Shown: piece after piece, positions 8,761 to 16,803 of the stretch
Numbering within the stretch: the stretch's first letter is position 1
Layout: each line of letters begins with the position of its first letter
Assembly (NCBI GenBank): GCA_963705955.1
Contig: CAVPLH010000006.1
Coordinates: forward strand, 1,658,326-1,722,325
Direction of reading: 5' to 3'
DNA length: 64,000 nucleotides
From: WHSW01 sp963705955
GTDB taxonomy: Bacteria; Actinomycetota; Thermoleophilia; Solirubrobacterales; 70-9
The notes under the pieces: model-generated
Database searches by the model: none
What the model was told of the DNA's origin: nothing
What the model saw: only the letters and a program-made list of their open reading frames with translations
Made by a program: the position numbers and the translations under genes

Positions 8761-9219
8761 CTGACTCGACCCCCGTGGACACCGATCAAGCCGTCCTGAT
8801 CACGCGCATATTCGAAGCACCGCGCGAGCGGGTCTTCAAAGCCTGGACCGACCCCGACCAGGTCGCGGCTTGGTACGGGCCTGAAGGCATGGACGCCCCG
8901 CGCGAGCGGATCCGAGATCGACCCGCGCGTCGGCGGGCGCTGGGAGCTGACGATGGTCGAGCGCGGCGGTGACCGTGAGTTCTCGATCGGCTACGAGATC
9001 GTCGAGCTCGTCGAACCGGAGCTGATCGTCCTGCGCTCGGACCCGATGCCGGAGATCGGCATGCACGAGCCGACGGTCGTGCGGGTCGAGTTCGATGACC
9101 ACGGCACGAAGACGCGGATGACGCTCAGCGACGGGCCCTACCCGCCCCCGGGGCCCGGCCACGCCGAGGCGGGCTGGAACGCGGCTTTCGACAAGCTCGC
9201 GACGCTCGTCGCCCGATAG
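8757..9219 (+). CDS. SRPBCC/AHSA1-domain protein (one frameshift)
   Basis: START-like hydrophobic-pocket protein of about 153 residues. The first part, 'ITRIFEAPRERVFKAWTDP' and 'VAAWYGPEG', is the classic AHSA1 opening. After 'DAPRERI' the frame is lost. Dropping one C of the pair 8912-8913 continues 'EIDPRVGGRWELTMVERGG', which links to the second half 'PPPGPGHAEAGWNAAFDKLA' and the stop at 9219. It is translationally coupled to the ArsR gene upstream. Members of this pairing are often regulated by the ArsR protein; the ligand is unknown. Confidence 0.75.
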
Positions 9220-9338
9220 CGACCGCCGCGGAGCAGCCTGCACCCGCGAGCGGGAAGACCCCGCCCCGCGCTCGTGTGCCACGCAAACCGGTCCAGTGAG
9301 ACACTGACGTCATCCACGAACCGACGGGGGCGCAAGCC

Positions 9339-10568
9339 ATGAGCAAGGGGACCTACGACGCGATAATTGTTGGAGCGCGCTGCGCGGGATCGCCTACCGC
9401 GATGCTGCTCGCCCGCAAGGGTTACCGGGTGCTGCTGCTGGACAAGGCGACCTTTCCGAGCGACACGATGTCCACACACCACATCCACCCGCCGGGAGTA
9501 GCTGCGCTCGAGCGCTGGGGCCTGTTGGAGCGCCTCGAGGCAACTGGTTGCCCGCCGGTCGAGACCTACTCGTTCGACTTCGGGCCGCTGACGATCTCCG
9601 GTTCCCCGCGGCCGATCGACGGGGTCGCGCGGGGTTACTGCCCGCGACGCACGGTGCTCGACCGGCTGCTGGTCGACGCCGCCGTGGAGGCGGGTGCGGA
9701 GCTGCGCGAGGGCTTCACGGTTGACGAGATCCTTGCCGACGAAGGCGACGGTGACGGGCATCCGCGGTCACGCCAAGGGAGGCACGGCACTCGTCGAGCG
9801 CGCGCAGGGTCGTGATCGGCGCCGACGGCAAGCACTCCCTCGTCGCGAAGACGGTTCAACCCGAGCAGTACAACGAGCGGCGGTCGCAGCTGGCGATGTA
9901 CTACGCCTACTGGAGCGGCCTGCCGGTTCGCGGCTTCGACACCACGATTCGGGCCGAGAATCGCCGCGGCTGGGCGGCCATCCCCACCCACGACGATCTC
10001 ACCGTGCTCCCGTTCGGCTGGCCGGTCGAGGAGTTCAAGGCGAACCGCAAGGACATCGAGGGGAACTTCTTTGCGGCGATGGACCACGCCCCCGAGTTCG
10101 CCGAGCGTGTGCGCGCCGCGAAGCGGGAGTCGAAGTTCATCGGCTCAGCCGAGCTGCCCGGGTACTTCCGCAAGCCGTTCGGCCCCGGCTGGACGCTGCT
10201 CGGCGACGCCGGCTACCACAAGAATCCGATCACGGCGATGGGCATCAACGATGCCTTTCGCGACGCCGAGCTCGTGACCCGCGCGCTCGACGATGCCTTC
10301 TCGGAGCGGCGCTCATACGAGCAGGGGATGAGCCGACTATCAGCGGGTCCGCGACGGCGAGGCGCTGCCGGTCTATGAGTTCACGGACGAGTTCGCGCAG
10401 CTCCAGCCCCCGCCGCCCGAGATGCAGCAGCTGCTCGGGGCGATGCGCGAAAACCAGGACGCGATGGACGGGTTCATCAGCGTGCAGGCGAGCACTCTTC
10501 CGGCGCCGGAGTTCTTCGCGCCCGAGAACGTCGGGCGAATCATGGCGGAGGCCGGAGCGGCGAGCTGA
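9339..10568 (+). CDS. FAD-dependent oxidoreductase, geranylgeranyl-reductase-like group (three frameshifts)
   Basis: A flavoprotein of about 408 residues. It has the FAD Rossmann motif 'DAIIVGARCAGSPTAMLLAR' at the N-terminus, 'YCPRRTVLDRLLVDAAVEAG', 'VVIGADGKHSLVAKTV' and the second FAD motif 'WTLLGDAGYHKNPITAMGIN'. Three separate +1 shifts interrupt it: near 9747-9751, at 9801-9806 and at 10334-10335. Each is cured by dropping one G or C, and the frame returns to the original phase before the stop at 10568, which argues for base-calling errors rather than decay. The substrate is unknown. It is followed by DUF899 copy 2 on the same strand. Confidence 0.75.
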
Positions 10569-10655
10569 CGAGGGCGCCCACCGCCGTCGGTTGCAGGCGC
10601 TCGAGAGCGCGAGCCCGTCGCCATACTTGGAACGGAGCGAATAGGAGGCGACTTG

Positions 10656-11396
10656 ATGGCGGAGCACAAGATCGGAACGCAGGAGGAATGGCAGGCGGAG
10701 CGCGACGAGCTGCTCGAGGAGGAGAAGGAGCTCACGCGCCGGGGCGATGAGCTGACCAGGAAGCGACAGGAGCTCCCTTGGATTCCGGTCGAGAAGGACT
10801 ACGGGTTCGAGACCGCGGACGGCGACAAGTCGCTCGCCGACCTCTTCGACGGGCGTTCCCAACTGTTGATCTACCACTTCATGTTCGGGCCCCCCTACGA
10901 GGCGGGCTGCACGGTTTGCTCGTCGATCGCCGACAACCTCAATGCGAACGCCCCGCACCTGAACGCCGGGGATGTGACGGTGGTTCTCGTCTCGCGCGCT
11001 CCGGCCGACAGGCTCGAGGCCTATAGGGAGCGGATGGGCTGGAACAACCTGGACTGGGTGTCAACGGTCGGCGACGACTTCAACCGCGACCTCGGATTCC
11101 TCAACACCGAGGAGGAGCTGAAGCCGTTCCTGAAGGGCGAGATCCCGCCGTCGGTCCAGCTGATGGCGAAGCTCTCCGGCACCGACGTGAAGGGATACGT
11201 CACCGAAGGTCCCGGCATGAGCGTGTATGCGCTGTCCGACGCGACGGTCTACCGCACCTACGTGACGAGCGCGCGGGGGCTCGAGGGGCCCGCGATGGGC
11301 TTCTACGGCCTGCTCGACCGGACCCCGAAGGGGCGCCAGGAGGATGGCGATCGACCCATTCGGCTCCGGCGACACGACGAGTACGAGGCGCACTGA
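10656..11396 (+). CDS. DUF899-family thioredoxin-fold protein (copy 2)
   Basis: Paralogue of the proteins at 4987 and 51712, 246 residues. It shares 'GTQEEWQAERDELLEEEKE', 'LPWIPVEKDYGFETADG' and 'GRSQLLIYHFMFGPPYE', but its cysteine motif is CTVC ('EAGCTVCSSIADNL') where the others have CPGC. AGGAGG lies 8 bases before the ATG at 10656; a TTG immediately upstream at 10653 is less likely. It is about 90 bp behind the FAD oxidoreductase and may be co-transcribed. Intracellular; function in thiol chemistry is suggested only by fold. Confidence 0.85.
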   Translation: MAEHKIGTQEEWQAERDELLEEEKELTRRGDELTRKRQELPWIPVEKDYGFETADGDKSLADLFDGRSQLLIYHFMFGPPYEAGCTVCSSIADNLNANAPHLNAGDVTVVLVSRAPADRLEAYRERMGWNNLDWVSTVGDDFNRDLGFLNTEEELKPFLKGEIPPSVQLMAKLSGTDVKGYVTEGPGMSVYALSDATVYRTYVTSARGLEGPAMGFYGLLDRTPKGRQEDGDRPIRLRRHDEYEAH

Positions 11397-11470
11397 GCGA
11401 GTAAGCTGGCGCGAGCCACTCGGGGAAGATGGCCGCGGGCAGGATGCTCGCGGGGAGAGAAGGGGGTGCC

Positions 11471-12799
11471 ATGGATGCACGGTACGCAGGGGCGGGATCG
11501 CCGTGCCTTGCTGAGCGGACGCAGGTCGCCCGCCGCTCACGGTCGAGCCTCGTGCCCCGCGTCGCGCACGTCCCGAGCACCTTCGCCGCCGCGCTCGTGC
11601 TCGCCGCGCTGTTGGTCTGCCTGCCGCTGGCGCTGGCCGCCCGCGCCGAAGGCTTCGTCTACTGGACGAAGCTCGAGGGCCCCTTCTCGAACGGCCTGCC
11701 GATCAAACCCCTGGCGGGGATCGACCGCGCCAACCTCGATGGCTCAGGGGTCGACGAGAGCTTCATCACGGGCGTCGATGGCCTCCGGTCGGTGGCAGTC
11801 GACGGCGGCCACGTCTACTGGGGCACCTTCCCGCTCCACGGCGACGCCACGATCGGCCGCGCCAACCTCGACGGCAGCGAGGTGGACCCGAACTTCATCG
11901 GCGGCTTCAATCTGCCGCAAGCGATCGCGGTCGACGGCGGCCACGTCTACTGGACATGGGGCGCCCTCGACGGGAGGATCGGCCGCGCCAACGTCGACGG
12001 CACCGAGGTGGACCCGAGCTTCATCACCGGTGCATCGAACCCGTGGGGAATCGCGGTCGACGGCGGCCACGTCTACTGGGGGAACGTCGCCACCGGCGAC
12101 TCCACGATCGGTCGCGCCAACCTCGACGGCTCGGGGGTCGACCAGAGCTTCATCACCGCGGCCCGGGGCTTCAGTCTGATCAAGGGGCTCGCCGTCGACG
12201 GCGCCCACGTCTACTGGACGTCCGGCGACCTCGCCGGGGGAATCGGTCGCGCCAACCTCGACGGCACCGAGGTGGACCCGAGCTTCATCACCGGTGCTTG
12301 CTTGCCCTCCGGGGTGGCGCTCGACGCCGGCCACATCTACTGGGCGAACGACTACGGCGACGGCATGATCGGTCGCGCCAACCTCGACGGCTCGGGGGTG
12401 AACCAGAGCTTCATCACCGGCGCAGGCGCCGGGCTCTATGGGCTCGCGGTCGATGCGCTGTCATCGCCCGGTCCGGATTCGACTCCTCCGCCCGCTTCGT
12501 CTCCGGACTGCTTGGGCTTGGGCGGGTTGGAGCGAAACGCAAACAGGGGGACCGCGAAGCTGATCATCAAGGTTCCCGGTGCCGGCGAGCTTCAGCTGAG
12601 CAAGACGAAGCGGGTGCGAAACGACTCCGAACAGGCCGCCACGGCCGGCAAGGCGCGGCTCAGGGTCCGCCCACGTGCCAAGGCCAAGGCGAAGCTCGCC
12701 GCCACCGGCAAGGTCAAGATCCGCCTGCCCGTCACCTTCACACCGAGCACGGGACCGCCGATCAACAGCTCGAAGGAGGTGAAGCTCAAGCAACGCTGA
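11471..12799 (+). CDS. Secreted YWTD/LDL-receptor-B-type repeat protein
   Basis: An exported beta-propeller built from six repeats of about 42-45 residues, each reading close to 'IGRANLDGTEVDPSFITGA' followed by 'AVDGGHVYW'. A signal/anchor segment (about residues 35-57, ending LAARAEG) precedes them. After the propeller come a Pro/Ser linker and a basic beta-domain (about residues 365-442) like the fragment at 8103. The repeats are also similar at DNA level, indicating recent internal duplication. ATG 11471 follows GGGGGT; an in-frame ATG at 11429 lacks such a site. Ligand unknown; extracellular binding is likely. Confidence 0.78.
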   Translation: MDARYAGAGSPCLAERTQVARRSRSSLVPRVAHVPSTFAAALVLAALLVCLPLALAARAEGFVYWTKLEGPFSNGLPIKPLAGIDRANLDGSGVDESFITGVDGLRSVAVDGGHVYWGTFPLHGDATIGRANLDGSEVDPNFIGGFNLPQAIAVDGGHVYWTWGALDGRIGRANVDGTEVDPSFITGASNPWGIAVDGGHVYWGNVATGDSTIGRANLDGSGVDQSFITAARGFSLIKGLAVDGAHVYWTSGDLAGGIGRANLDGTEVDPSFITGACLPSGVALDAGHIYWANDYGDGMIGRANLDGSGVNQSFITGAGAGLYGLAVDALSSPGPDSTPPPASSPDCLGLGGLERNANRGTAKLIIKVPGAGELQLSKTKRVRNDSEQAATAGKARLRVRPRAKAKAKLAATGKVKIRLPVTFTPSTGPPINSSKEVKLKQR

Positions 12800-12876
12800 G
12801 CGGCCCGCCGGGGCTCGCCCGAGCGCCCGGCGCCGGCCGTGTGATCGCTGACGTCGAGGTCGTCGCTCCGCCGCAG

Positions 12877-14247
12877 CTACTTCATCACGCGGATCAGCTT
12901 CTTGTTGACGAACTCCTCGATTCCGTATCGGCCGAGCTCCCTGCCGAAGCCCGATCGCTTCACGCCGCCGAATGGCAGTTCGGCACCGTCGGCGCCGACC
13001 CCGTTGACATAGACCATCCCCGTATCGAGGCTGTCCGCCACCCGGAGCGCCTGTTCCGGATCGTCGGAGAAGACGTACGAACCGAGCCCGAACGGCGTGT
13101 CGTTCGCCACCTTGATCGCCTCCTCCTCAGAGCCGACCCGGAACACGCTCGCGACCGGTCCGAAGAACTCCTCCCGGTAGGCGTCGTTCTCCGAAGTGAC
13201 TCCAACAAGCACGGTGCTCGAGAAGTAGTTGTCCTTCCGATCCCCGCCGGCGGCTATCTCCGCGCCCTGGGCGACCGCCCGATCGAGCTGATCCTGCAGG
13301 GTCTCCGCAGCCGTCGCCGACGAGAGCGGTCCCATCTCGGCGCCCTCGGCCATCGGATCACCGGGCTCCGCGGCGGTCATCGTGGCCGTGAACTTCTCGA
13401 TGAAATCGTCGTAGAGCTCGTCGGCGACGATGAAGCGCTTCGCCGCGTTACAGGACTGGCCGGTGTTGTCGAGCCGGCCGGCGACCGCGGCCTCGACCGC
13501 TTCGTCCATGTCCTCGGCTCCCAGGAGGATGAACGGATCGGAGCCGCCGAGCTCGAGCACGACCTTCTTCAGGTTGCGCCCGGCGATCTCCGCAACCGCG
13601 GCTCCGGCCCGCTCGGAGCCGGTCAGCGAGACGCCACGGACTCGCGGATCGGCGATCAGCTCGGCGATCTGGTCATTCGAGCCGAGGATCGTCTGGTAAG
13701 CGCCGTCGGGGAAGCCGGCGTCCGCGTGCATCGTCTGAATCGCCTCAGCCGACTCGGGGCATTGGTGTGCCGGCTTGAGCAGGATCGGGTTGCCCACGAC
13801 GAGGTTCGGCCCCGCGAAGCGAGCCACCTGGTAGTAGGGAAAGTTCCAGGGCATGATCCCCAGCAGGGGGCCGACCGACGTCCGACGGATCAGGGCCGAG
13901 CCCTCGCCGGCAAGCAGCGTGATCGGCTCGTCCTTGAGGAAATCCTCCGCGTTGTCGGCGTAGTAGCCGTAGATGTCGGCGCAGAAGTCGACCTCGCCGA
14001 GGGCCTGCTCCATCGGCTTGCCCATCTCCCGCACGGCGATCTCGGCGAGCGTCTCGCGCCGCTCGGAGTGAAGCTCGGCCACCCTCTTTACCAACGAGGC
14101 GCGCTCCGAGACGGACGTTGTCGACGTCCAGTCGCGGTGGGCGTCCTCCGCCGCCGCGATCGCCGCCGAAAGGTCCTCATCGGAGATCTGCGGATACTCC
14201 TTGACCGTCTCGCCGGTTGCCGGGTTGACGACTGCGTATTTGCCCAT
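12877..14247 (-). CDS. NAD(P)-dependent aldehyde dehydrogenase (succinate-semialdehyde-type)
   Basis: Complete 456-residue aldehyde dehydrogenase, closest in style to the short GabD/succinate-semialdehyde group. It has 'GIMPWNFPYYQVARFAGPN', 'KPAHQCPESAEAI', the glutamate motif 'KKVVLELGGSDPFILL', catalytic cysteine in 'NTGQSCNAAKRF' (about residue 262) and the terminal 'LPFGGVKRSGFGRELG'. It oxidises an aldehyde to a carboxylate in the cytoplasm; the exact substrate cannot be fixed. It converges with the YWTD gene and runs in the same direction as the alcohol dehydrogenase upstream, so an alcohol-aldehyde-acid route is possible. Confidence 0.9.
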   Translation of the reverse strand: MGKYAVVNPATGETVKEYPQISDEDLSAAIAAAEDAHRDWTSTTSVSERASLVKRVAELHSERRETLAEIAVREMGKPMEQALGEVDFCADIYGYYADNAEDFLKDEPITLLAGEGSALIRRTSVGPLLGIMPWNFPYYQVARFAGPNLVVGNPILLKPAHQCPESAEAIQTMHADAGFPDGAYQTILGSNDQIAELIADPRVRGVSLTGSERAGAAVAEIAGRNLKKVVLELGGSDPFILLGAEDMDEAVEAAVAGRLDNTGQSCNAAKRFIVADELYDDFIEKFTATMTAAEPGDPMAEGAEMGPLSSATAAETLQDQLDRAVAQGAEIAAGGDRKDNYFSSTVLVGVTSENDAYREEFFGPVASVFRVGSEEEAIKVANDTPFGLGSYVFSDDPEQALRVADSLDTGMVYVNGVGADGAELPFGGVKRSGFGRELGRYGIEEFVNKKLIRVMK

Positions 14248-14427
14248 CTTGCTCCACTCCTCTTGCCGGTCGCATCGCTCTTCCGGCTGATTACCCGATT
14301 CCGCACCCCAGGCTACCCGCTGTCCGCCCGAGCGGAAAGCTCAGCGGGGACCGTGAGTCGGCGCACAGGGTTCGGAGCGCCGGGCAACCAAAGGGCATCC
14401 GCGGCCGAGCTGGGCGCTGACCGGCGC

Positions 14428-15570
14428 TCAGGCACGCGGATCGATCAGGATCTTCGCGTGCACCTCGGGGTCTCCGAGAGCGTCGAACGCACCCTCGACG
14501 CCGTCCAGAGCCACCGTTCCGGTGACGAGCGGTGAGACGTCGACCTCGCCCTCGGCGAGCATGTGCAGGGTCTCGCGGAACTCGAGCGGCGTGTATGCGA
14601 TCACGAAGCGCAGATCGATCTCCTTGTTGATCGCCATCGACGGCCGCAAGCGATCGGCGCCCATGCAGACCCCGACCACGACGACGCGCGAGAACAGCGG
14701 CGCGTGGGCCACGATCTCGTCGATCATCCCCGGAACCCCGACGCACTCGAAGATCACCGGGCTCTTCGGCCCGAGGCCGAGCCGCTCGACGCCGCGCCAG
14801 ACGTGATGCCAGGGGATCGGCAGCCGGCGTAGCTTCTCCATCGTCGAGATCGCGAGATCGATCCCTTCGGGAAGGGTGGCCAGGTGCCCGTGGTCGCCCG
14901 CCGCCTCGTAGGGCGAGTCGGCGGCCGGGTCGACGACGATCTCGGCGCCGCAGCGCTGGGCGAGGGCGCGGCGTCCCGGCGAGAGGTCGCCGGCGACGAT
15001 CGTCCGCACTCCACGCGCCTTCAGCATGCAGATCACCGCGAGCCCGACCGGCCCACAGCCGATCACCACGGCGACCTGGCGCTTGCCGATCTCGCTGCGC
15101 CGGACGGCGTGTAGGCCGACCGCCATCGGCTCGGTCAGCGTGCTGAGCTCCGGGCTGAGCCCGTTCGGCACGGCGAGCATCAGCGATTCCTCGACCACGA
15201 CCCGCTCGGCGTAGGCGCCCGGCGCCGCGGTCGAGAGCCCGATCGCATGAACATCGGGACCGCTGCGGACCATCGGGAGCGCGACGACCGGCGTCCCGGT
15301 GGGCACACGCTTGCGACACCCGGACCCGTACTCGGTGACCTCACCGCTGAACTCGTGCCCGAAGACGACCCGCTGGTCGGAGCGCATGAAGGCGTCGTAG
15401 CCGGCCTCGTCGAGCACCTCGGCGAGCTCGTCGCAGTGGTGGCGGGCGTGCAGGTCGGAGCCGCAGATGCCGCAACGCAGGACGTCGAGCACGACCTGGC
15501 CCCGCTGCGGGCGGGGATCCGGCAAGTCGACGAGTGAGAGCTCCGCGCGCTCACAGGCGACCGCCTTCAT
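14428..15570 (-). CDS. Zinc-dependent medium-chain alcohol dehydrogenase
   Basis: MDR-superfamily dehydrogenase, 380 residues. The catalytic-zinc region is 'RCGICGSDLHARHH' (about residues 32-45) and 'VVFGHEFSGEV' (about 68-78), with the cofactor motif 'VVIGCGPVGLAVICMLKARG' near 170-190. The usual four-cysteine structural-zinc loop is absent, and that region instead reads 'KRVPTGTPVVALPMVRSG'. An insertion after residue 45 lengthens the substrate side. It probably oxidises a secondary alcohol or polyol with NAD(P). The aldehyde dehydrogenase lies 180 bp downstream on the same strand. Confidence 0.87.
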   Translation of the reverse strand: MKAVACERAELSLVDLPDPRPQRGQVVLDVLRCGICGSDLHARHHCDELAEVLDEAGYDAFMRSDQRVVFGHEFSGEVTEYGSGCRKRVPTGTPVVALPMVRSGPDVHAIGLSTAAPGAYAERVVVEESLMLAVPNGLSPELSTLTEPMAVGLHAVRRSEIGKRQVAVVIGCGPVGLAVICMLKARGVRTIVAGDLSPGRRALAQRCGAEIVVDPAADSPYEAAGDHGHLATLPEGIDLAISTMEKLRRLPIPWHHVWRGVERLGLGPKSPVIFECVGVPGMIDEIVAHAPLFSRVVVVGVCMGADRLRPSMAINKEIDLRFVIAYTPLEFRETLHMLAEGEVDVSPLVTGTVALDGVEGAFDALGDPEVHAKILIDPRA

Positions 15571-15628
15571 GCCCCGGATGCTTTCACAGCGGCCAGGCCC
15601 CGACGGGCCCCGGGTAGGGTTGCGGCTG

Positions 15629-16681
15629 ATGATGGCTGAAGATCCCGGTCAGACGGTTCTGGTCACCGGCGGCTCCGGCTTTCTCGGCGGCTGGTGCGTG
15701 ATCGAGCTCCTGCGCCGCGGCTACACGGTGAGGACCACCGTTCGCAGCCTCTCGCGGGAGCCTCAGGTGAGAGCCACGGTCGGTTCCGAGGTGGACCTCG
15801 GCGATCGGCTGACGGTGCTCGCGGCAGACCTCACCGGCGACGAGGGCTGGCGCGAGGCGGTTGAGGGCTGCGATTACGTCCTCCATGTCGCCTCGCCCTT
15901 CCCGCCCAAGCAGCCGAAGGACCCTGACGAGCTGATCGTGCCTGCGCGGGAGGGAACCGTCCGGGTCCTGGGCGCGAGCCTCGACGCCGGGGTGAAGCGG
16001 GTCGTCGTCACCTCTTCGGTCGCGGCGATCCGACTCAGCGAGGGTGCAGCCGTCAGGCCGCTCGACGAGAGGGACTGGACGAACCCCGACAGCCAGGGAC
16101 TGACGCCCTACGTTCGCTCGAAGACGATCGCCGAGCGGGCGGCATGGGACCTGGTGCGCGGACGGGGCGAGGAAGACCGCCTCTCGGTGGTCAACCCCGG
16201 CGCGATCATCGGACCGGTGCTGAACGATGACCTCTCCTACTCCCTGCAGGCAGTTCAGCGGCTTCTGGAGGGCATGCCCGGGGTGCCGAGGCTGGGCTTC
16301 AGCTTGGTCGACGTCCGAGACGTCGCCGATCTCGAGCTCAAGGCGATGACAGCACCCGAAGCCGGCGGCGAGCGCTTCATCGCGGCGACCCGGTTCCTCT
16401 GGATGGCTGAGATCGGCGCGGTTCTCCGCGAGCGCCTCGGAGAGGCGGCCTCGAAGGTGCCCACCCGCACGGTCCCAAACCTTCTCGTGCGGGGCATGGC
16501 GCTGTTCGACCCAGCCATTCGCTCCGTCGTCGGCGGGCTCGGCAAGCGCACCGAGCTGTCGTCGGAGAAGGCGAGGAGCTCGCTCGGCTGGACGCCCCGT
16601 CCTATCGAGGACACGATCGCCGAGACGGGCGAGAGCCTGATCCGCCACGGCGTCGGGGCCACCCCGGTGGGTCGCTCGTAG
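15629..16681 (+). CDS. NAD(P)-dependent epimerase/dihydroflavonol-reductase-like protein
   Basis: Extended SDR protein of about 350 residues. The Rossmann motif 'VLVTGGSGFLGGWCVIELL' is near the N-terminus, followed by 'YVLHVASPFPP', 'RVVVTSSVAAI' and the catalytic 'YVRSKTIAERAAW' (YxxxK). This matches the dihydroflavonol-4-reductase/cinnamoyl-CoA-reductase-like branch, which in bacteria reduces varied aldehydes or ketones. Two adjacent ATGs (15629, 15632) are possible starts; the longer open frame upstream antisense to the alcohol dehydrogenase is not coding-like. Divergent from that dehydrogenase with only about 58 bp between them. Confidence 0.85.
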   Translation: MMAEDPGQTVLVTGGSGFLGGWCVIELLRRGYTVRTTVRSLSREPQVRATVGSEVDLGDRLTVLAADLTGDEGWREAVEGCDYVLHVASPFPPKQPKDPDELIVPAREGTVRVLGASLDAGVKRVVVTSSVAAIRLSEGAAVRPLDERDWTNPDSQGLTPYVRSKTIAERAAWDLVRGRGEEDRLSVVNPGAIIGPVLNDDLSYSLQAVQRLLEGMPGVPRLGFSLVDVRDVADLELKAMTAPEAGGERFIAATRFLWMAEIGAVLRERLGEAASKVPTRTVPNLLVRGMALFDPAIRSVVGGLGKRTELSSEKARSSLGWTPRPIEDTIAETGESLIRHGVGATPVGRS

Positions 16682-16803
16682 GGGCAGGATCGGCGCCGCG
16701 TCCTGAATCTTCAACGCGACCCGTCTGCGTTCCTTGACTTCGTGCGGTTCGATGAGAGAGAGTCCAATCGCCAGCCAGCGAAGGGGACGATGAGGAGCCA
16801 GAG

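Noticed and set aside
11956..14535. 859-codon forward open frame over the YWTD and aldehyde dehydrogenase genes
   Set aside because: Shadow of both genes in other frames; repetitive Arg-rich translation without recognisable domains.
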